From Pirellulales bacterium (lineage in GTDB: Bacteria; Planctomycetota; Planctomycetia; Pirellulales; DATAWG01), in the NCBI GenBank assembly GCA_036267355.1, contig DATAWG010000042.1, positions 62,001-126,000 on the forward strand: a stretch of 64,000 nt of DNA, given 5' to 3'. The notes below the pieces were generated by a model. It ran no database searches. It was not told the DNA's origin and was given only the letters and a program-made list of their open reading frames with translations. Every line of letters begins with the position of its first letter. The first letter of the stretch is position 1. This document shows, one piece after another, positions 59,543-64,000 of the stretch. The position numbers and the translations under genes are program-made.

Positions 59543-60157
59543 ATGTCCACCAGCACTGAAAAGGCCCGGCCGCCGCTCATCGATTTTCGCAAGGCATTCA
59601 ATGTGCCCAACCAGCTCACCACGATCCGGCTGTTGCTGGGCGTGGTGCTGTTCTGCCTGATCGGGTTCGACTATTATCTTCCCGCGATGTACGTGTTTAT
59701 CGTTGCCGCGGGCACCGACTGGGTCGACGGTTTTTATGCCCGGCGGTACAACCAAGTGACCACGCTTGGCCGGATTCTCGATCCGTTCGCCGATAAGATC
59801 ATCATTTGCGGCACGTTCATTTTTCTTGCCGCGCTGTCCGCCGATTCGAAAATCACTTCGGCAATGGCGGTGATTGTCGTCGGGCGAGAACTGCTCGTGA
59901 CTGTGCTGCGAAGTTTTCTCGAGCAGCACGGATCGGATTTCAGCGCCAAGATGTCGGGCAAGCTGAAGATGGTGTTGCAATGCGTGGCCTGCGCGGTGAG
60001 CTTGTTTGCTCTTTCGTATCTGCGCGCCAGTCCGCCGGTAGCGCCGCCGGCGTGGGTTCCGCCGACGCTGTTGATCGCCGTCTGGTCGGCGGTGGTGCTG
60101 ACGGTGATCTCCGGGATCGTATATGTGTTCGCCGCGATCAAGTTGCTGCGGCAATAG
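59543..60157 (+). CDS. pgsA: CDP-diacylglycerol-glycerol-3-phosphate 3-phosphatidyltransferase (PgsA-like)
   Basis: 204 residues, multi-pass membrane protein. CDP-alcohol phosphotransferase motif spans Asp59 to Asp84 (DWVDGFYARR then GRILDPFADK), with all four Asp present. VPNQLTTIRLLLG near 21-33 is the usual first helix of PgsA. Makes phosphatidylglycerol phosphate. No ribosome site is visible because the R3 repeat lies immediately upstream. Confidence 0.87.
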   Translation: MSTSTEKARPPLIDFRKAFNVPNQLTTIRLLLGVVLFCLIGFDYYLPAMYVFIVAAGTDWVDGFYARRYNQVTTLGRILDPFADKIIICGTFIFLAALSADSKITSAMAVIVVGRELLVTVLRSFLEQHGSDFSAKMSGKLKMVLQCVACAVSLFALSYLRASPPVAPPAWVPPTLLIAVWSAVVLTVISGIVYVFAAIKLLRQ

Positions 60158-60190
60158 AAACAGCTTTGCCAATAAATCCGTGATCGACCG

Positions 60191-61081
60191 ATGCCCCCTG
60201 CCGACGCGCCGCTGCCGCTGGCGATAAAACTGTTGATCGGCGCGGTCGTGAGCCTTGGCCTTCTGACGGCTCTTTTTGTGGCAATCAAAGCGTGGCGCCG
60301 GCCGCCGCTGTTGCCCTACGAGCCGCGCCGACCGGTTCCCTGGGGGGCGAATGATCTGGTGCTCACGGTGCTGTTCATTTTCGTGATCGGCTACGCCGGC
60401 GCGCAACTCACGGCTCATGTTCAGGGCGCCCCGCCCGCGCAGGCGGGACAAGAAAGCAACACCGTTTCGGTGAACGGATACTACATCGGCTCTTTGGCCG
60501 AGCTCGCCGGCGTAGCCATCGCCATTTATCTGATGCGGCTAGTGGCGAACGCGACTCTTTCGGATCTGGGTTTCGGGATTCGGCGGCTCGGTCGCGACAT
60601 CGGCGTCGGAGCGGTGGCGCTATTGGCGAGCGCCGTGCCGATTTACGGTTTGAATGAACTGTTGACCCGCTATGTCAAATACACGCACCAAGTGCTCAAA
60701 TCGCTTGAATCGCAGCCCGACGTTCGGATGTTCGTCGCCACGGCCGTGGCAGCGCTCGTCGTGGCGCCGCTGTTCGAAGAGTTTTTGTTCCGCGTCTTGT
60801 TGCAAGGCTGGTTCGAAAAGATTGAGTCGCTGCGGCGCATGTTGCGGCTCGGCTTGCCCGGCGAGGGGCCGGCCTGGTGGCCGATCGTGCTCAGTTCATT
60901 TCTGTGGGCGATCATGCACTGGCAGAACGGCCTGGCCGCCGTGCCCCTCTTTTTCTTCGGCCTCGTGCTCGGCTATCTTTATCAGCGGTCGCACCGCATT
61001 TGGCCCTCAATGACCACCCATTTCCTGCTCAATGCAACCACAATGACCGCCCTCTGGTTTCAAATCCACCACGGCCACTAA
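60191..61081 (+). CDS. CPBP-family intramembrane metalloprotease
   Basis: 296 residues with about eight membrane segments. Motif 1 EEFLFR (Glu196, Glu197), motif 2 FLWAIMHWQNG with the His, and motif 3 THFLLNA with His/Asn match the Abi/CAAX (CPBP) family. Substrate not inferable. 33 bp after pgsA, likely the same transcript. Confidence 0.85.
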   Translation: MPPADAPLPLAIKLLIGAVVSLGLLTALFVAIKAWRRPPLLPYEPRRPVPWGANDLVLTVLFIFVIGYAGAQLTAHVQGAPPAQAGQESNTVSVNGYYIGSLAELAGVAIAIYLMRLVANATLSDLGFGIRRLGRDIGVGAVALLASAVPIYGLNELLTRYVKYTHQVLKSLESQPDVRMFVATAVAALVVAPLFEEFLFRVLLQGWFEKIESLRRMLRLGLPGEGPAWWPIVLSSFLWAIMHWQNGLAAVPLFFFGLVLGYLYQRSHRIWPSMTTHFLLNATTMTALWFQIHHGH

Positions 61082-61104
61082 GCTGATTTCGGCCATCGCG
61101 TTCT

Positions 61105-61128
61105 CTCCGCGTCTCCGCGTCTCCGCGT
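61105..61128. repeat. 8-bp tandem repeat CTCCGCGT, three units
   Basis: Three perfect units in the gap between the CPBP gene and the oxidoreductase gene. Such CTCCGCGT-type strings occur as remnants in many environmental genomes. Confidence 0.8.
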
Positions 61129-61160
61129 GATAAATCTTTGAACCAAAAGCAGGAGAATCC

Positions 61161-62249
61161 ATGCCCTACGGTTTCGGCATCATCGGTTGCGGAATGATCG
61201 CCCGATTTCATGCTCATGCGATCGACGAAGTGAAAGGAGCCAAGCTGGTCGGGTGCTTCGACACATTCACGGCGTCGGCCGATCGTTTGGCCGCCGAAAC
61301 CGGCTGCAAGGCCTATCATAAGCTGGAAGACATGCTGGCCGATCCGAAGATCAATATCGTCACGATCGGCACGCCGAGCGGAGCGCACATGGACCCGGCC
61401 GTCGCGGCCGCGAAAGCCGGCAAGCACGTGATCGTCGAGAAGCCGTTGGAAATCACGCTCAAGCGTTGCGATGCGATCATCGCCGCCTGCGAGCGCGGCG
61501 GAGTGAAGCTCTCGACGGTGTTGCCCTCGCGATTCCACGACGGCAGCCGCGAATTGAAACGGGCCGTCGATGCCGGCCGCTTCGGCCAACTCGCGCTCGG
61601 CGATTCCTATGTCAAATGGTTTCGCACGCAAGCCTATTACGACAGCGGCGCATGGCGCGGCACTTGGGAGCTCGACGGCGGCGGGGCGCTGATGAATCAG
61701 GCCATCCACAGCGTCGATCTGCTGACATGGCTGATGGGCCCCGTGGCGGAAGTGCAGGCCCAAACCGCCACGCTCGCCCACCAGCGGATCGCGGTCGAAG
61801 ACACGGCCGTCGGCACGCTGCGTTTCGCCAACGGAGCGCTCGGCGTCGTCGAAGCCAGCACGGCCGCCTATCCTGGCTATCTCAAACGGATCGAAATCAA
61901 CGGCTCCGAAGGCTCGGCCGTCTTGGAAGAAGAAGACATCACTCGTTGGGATTTCGTCAAAAGCCAGCGGCGCGATGAAGCGATCCGCGAGCAGATGCAC
62001 CAGCGCCGCAGCACCGGCGGCGGCGCCGCCGACCCGTCGGCCATCGGCCATCACGGCCACGCCCGCCAATTCGCCGACGTCGTCAAAGCGATCCGCACGG
62101 ACGGCACGCCCGCGGTCGATGGCCGCGAGGGGCGAAGATCGGTGGAAATTATCTTGGCGATTTACAAATCGGCCGAATCGGGGCGGCCGGTCTCGCTGCC
62201 GCTCTCAGGCGACCCGACGCTAACCGCCCGCCGGAGAACAAAGGCTTAA
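61161..62249 (+). CDS. Gfo/Idh/MocA-family oxidoreductase
   Basis: 362 residues. Rossmann motif GIIGCGMIARFHAHAI (6-21), the EKPLE block near 95 (HVIVEKPLE), and a C-terminal alpha/beta domain with GGGALMNQAIHSVDLLTWLMG. NAD(P)-dependent sugar or inositol dehydrogenase type; substrate unknown. AGGAG lies 6 nt before ATG 61161. Common and expanded in planctomycetes. Confidence 0.9.
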   Translation: MPYGFGIIGCGMIARFHAHAIDEVKGAKLVGCFDTFTASADRLAAETGCKAYHKLEDMLADPKINIVTIGTPSGAHMDPAVAAAKAGKHVIVEKPLEITLKRCDAIIAACERGGVKLSTVLPSRFHDGSRELKRAVDAGRFGQLALGDSYVKWFRTQAYYDSGAWRGTWELDGGGALMNQAIHSVDLLTWLMGPVAEVQAQTATLAHQRIAVEDTAVGTLRFANGALGVVEASTAAYPGYLKRIEINGSEGSAVLEEEDITRWDFVKSQRRDEAIREQMHQRRSTGGGAADPSAIGHHGHARQFADVVKAIRTDGTPAVDGREGRRSVEIILAIYKSAESGRPVSLPLSGDPTLTARRRTKA

Positions 62250-62351
62250 GACTACAGGCCGAGGGCATGAGGAAGTGAACTTTCCCGCGGCCGTGCGGTT
62301 AGCGACAATAGAACTGGCCTGATCGTCAACCGGTAACCTGCCCTTCGTCAT

Positions 62352-63497
62352 ATGCAACTCCCTCGCAATCCAACTCGCGCTGTCCGCATTGGCTCGGTCA
62401 CGATCGGGGCCGGTCATCCCGTGGCCGTGCAAAGCATGACGGCGACGTCGACCCAAGATATCGCTGCCACCGTGGGCCAGGTGAACGATCTTGTCCGCTC
62501 GGGCGCCGATATTGTTCGCATCGCCGTGGACAGTCGGCGCGATGCCGAGGCGTTGGCTGCCGTGCGCGATCAAACATCAGCCAATCTTGCCGTCGATTTG
62601 CAAGAAAACTACCGACTGGCGGAAGTGGTCGCTCCGCATGTCGACAAGGTGCGCTACAATCCGGGCCATCTGTACCACCACGAACGCGAAAAGCCGTGGC
62701 AAGACAAGGTGCGCTACCTGGCCGACGTCGCGGCCGAGCACGATTGTGCGATTCGCGTCGGGGTGAATTGCGGCAGCGTCGATCCGGCCGCCAAGGGCCG
62801 ATTCGCTGCCGGCGATTGGCTCGGCCCGATGCTCGCCAGCGCCCTGGAGCATTGCGAGCTGCTGGACCGATTGGGCTTCACGCGGTATTGCGTGTCGCTG
62901 AAAGATTCCGATCCGGCGAAGGTGATCGAAGTGAATCGGCAATTCGCGGCCGCCCGGCCCGACGTGCCGCTGCACCTCGGCGTAACGGAAGCCGGCCTGC
63001 CGCCCGACGGCATCATCAAAACGCGGATTGCATTCGAGCAACTCATTAGCCGTGGGATCGGCGACACGATTCGCGTCTCGCTCACCGTGCCGAATTCTCG
63101 CAAGGGAGAGGAAATCGCCGCGGGACGGCAGATTTTGGCCGATGTCGCCGCCGGCCGGGTCCGCAGTTTCGTCGATTTCGGGCTGAAAACGCTGAATATC
63201 ATCAGTTGCCCGAGTTGCTCGCGCGTCGAGAACGAGGCGTTCATCGAACTGGCCGAGCAGGTGAAGGAGATGACTCGCTACGCCGAGCAGCATGCGATCA
63301 CGATTGCCGTGATGGGCTGCCGCGTGAATGGCCCCGGCGAAACCGACGACGCCGATCTCGGCCTATGGTGCGGCCCGAAGCACGTCAATCTCAAGCGTGG
63401 CAGTGAAGATTTGGGGGCGTATCCCTACGATCAAATTCTGCCCCGCCTGCGATCCGAGCTCGACGACCTGATCGCCCGCCGCACACAGCCCGCATAG
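62352..63497 (+). CDS. ispG: 4-hydroxy-3-methylbut-2-en-1-yl diphosphate synthase IspG
   Basis: 381 residues. Non-mevalonate isoprenoid enzyme. 4Fe-4S ligands Cys286 and Cys289 (CPSCSR), Cys323 (GCRVNGPGE) and Glu330. Early block [14 protein letters not shown] (23-36). Compact bacterial form, without the plant-type insertion. ATG 62352 has no good ribosome site; a partial R3 arm lies about 100 bp upstream. Confidence 0.96.
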   Translation: MQLPRNPTRAVRIGSVTIGAGHPVAVQSMTATSTQDIAATVGQVNDLVRSGADIVRIAVDSRRDAEALAAVRDQTSANLAVDLQENYRLAEVVAPHVDKVRYNPGHLYHHEREKPWQDKVRYLADVAAEHDCAIRVGVNCGSVDPAAKGRFAAGDWLGPMLASALEHCELLDRLGFTRYCVSLKDSDPAKVIEVNRQFAAARPDVPLHLGVTEAGLPPDGIIKTRIAFEQLISRGIGDTIRVSLTVPNSRKGEEIAAGRQILADVAAGRVRSFVDFGLKTLNIISCPSCSRVENEAFIELAEQVKEMTRYAEQHAITIAVMGCRVNGPGETDDADLGLWCGPKHVNLKRGSEDLGAYPYDQILPRLRSELDDLIARRTQPA

Positions 63498-63604
63498 GCG
63501 GTCGGCGTTCCCCGAGCCCGCAGCGCTAGCAAGGAAGTCTTGCTTTGTGGCCATGCCGGCTGCCTTGAGGAAGGCTGGCTTCAGCGAATGGTTGGAAAGG
63601 CGCG

Positions 63605-63886
63605 GTGAACGTGATGAAGGTTCCTCTCTCCGAAATGAAAGACGACTTGGCAAAATACCTTCGTGTTGCCGAGAAGGAGCAGGTCGTAATCACGCGGCGT
63701 GGTCGCCCGGCTGGGGTCTTGATGGGTTTCGCCTCCGCAGACAAGTGGTTCGACTATCGGCTCGAGAATGAACCCCGCGTTCTGAAACGAATCGAGGCGG
63801 CTCGGAAGAGCTTGCGCCAAGGGAACGGGGTCAGAATCGAGGATCTCCCGCCGTCGAAACCGCCCAAAACCAAACGTCGGAAATAA
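63605..63886 (+). CDS. Phd/YefM-type antitoxin-like protein
   Basis: 93 residues. MKVPLSEMKDDLAKYLRVAEKEQVVITRRGRPAGVLM is spread over about residues 4-40 and has the Phd/YefM order (start strand, helix, VITRRGRPxAVL strand). The C-terminus is basic (PPKTKRRK). Starts GTG 63605; ATG 63614 is equally possible, with GGAAAGG just upstream of both. Toxin gene not seen before the window ends at 64000. Confidence 0.8.
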   Translation: MNVMKVPLSEMKDDLAKYLRVAEKEQVVITRRGRPAGVLMGFASADKWFDYRLENEPRVLKRIEAARKSLRQGNGVRIEDLPPSKPPKTKRRK

Positions 63887-63942
63887 CGAATTGCCGCGCC
63901 GGGCTTTGCTGCCTCGACGAAATTTCACTTTCTGGACATCCG

Positions 63943-63966
63943 CGGCGAGTCGAGTTAGACTCGCCG
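63943..63966. repeat. Inverted repeat CGGCGAGTC/GACTCGCCG
   Basis: Perfect 9-bp arms around GAGTTA, 57 bp after the antitoxin stop. No T-run follows, so terminator activity is uncertain. Confidence 0.6.
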
Positions 63967-64000
63967 TGCCGAACGGCTGCGGCATCGCGGGGTTTGCTTC

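Noticed and set aside
59102-60451. 449-codon minus-strand frame across rimO, pgsA and the CPBP gene
   Set aside because: Spans three well-supported genes and a palindrome; Arg/His/Gln-rich shadow.

Overview
The window reads as a GC-rich planctomycete chromosome, probably Pirellulales-like. This is inferred from a DUF1501 Tat protein, a DUF2341/LamG/sialate-esterase protein, small conserved planctomycete-type hypotheticals, a FlbD/MotA/MotB/FliL flagellar order and abundant palindromic intergenic repeats. No rRNA, tRNA, CRISPR array or transposase was seen.

Layout. (1) 1-8036: a cut secreted-protein gene, an HpcH/HpaI aldolase, the anti-sigma factor FlgM, an EF-hand secreted protein, a small hypothetical, a secreted alpha/beta hydrolase and a secreted C45-type (Ntn) hydrolase. 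(2) 8147-43002: a nearly uninterrupted minus-strand flagellar block. In transcription order it holds a TPR membrane protein, a FlgN-like protein, a soluble histidine kinase, a sigma-54 activator, FlgB, FlgC, FliE, FliF, FliG, FliH, FliI, FliJ, a MotE-like protein, FliK, FlgD, FlgE, FlbD, MotA, MotB, FliL, FliN, FliO, FliP, FliQ, FliR, FlhB, FlhA, FlhF, FlhG, a membrane hypothetical and the sigma factor FliA. A plus-strand sulfotransferase sits between flhB and flhA. (3) 43520-49898: an esterase-like protein, malate dehydrogenase, a large secreted carbohydrate-esterase-like protein, two small hypotheticals and a BFD-type ferredoxin. (4) 50308-57981: a Fur-family-like box ahead of a metal-binding lipoprotein and ABC ATPase with no adjacent permease, a pseudouridine synthase, a DUF1501 protein, APS kinase, a trypsin-like protease and a small conserved hypothetical. 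(5) 58030-63886: RimO, a PgsA-like synthase, a CPBP protease, a Gfo/Idh/MocA oxidoreductase, IspG and a Phd/YefM-type antitoxin.

The flagellar genes cover the rod start, MS ring, export gate and ATPase, hook, stator and regulators (FleSR-like pair, FliA/FlgM, FlhF/FlhG). FliM is absent from its expected place between fliL and fliN, where only 183 bp lie. FliN instead has a long N-terminal tail with three motifs resembling the FliM CheY-binding segment. FlgE carries a duplicated fibronectin-like insertion.

The window is rich in short palindromic repeats: at least eight families, concentrated at gene junctions. One lies inside flhG, one supplies the sulfotransferase stop codon, one contains the fliO start, and G-rich TTAGGGTGAGGGG tracts abut several flagellar gene ends.
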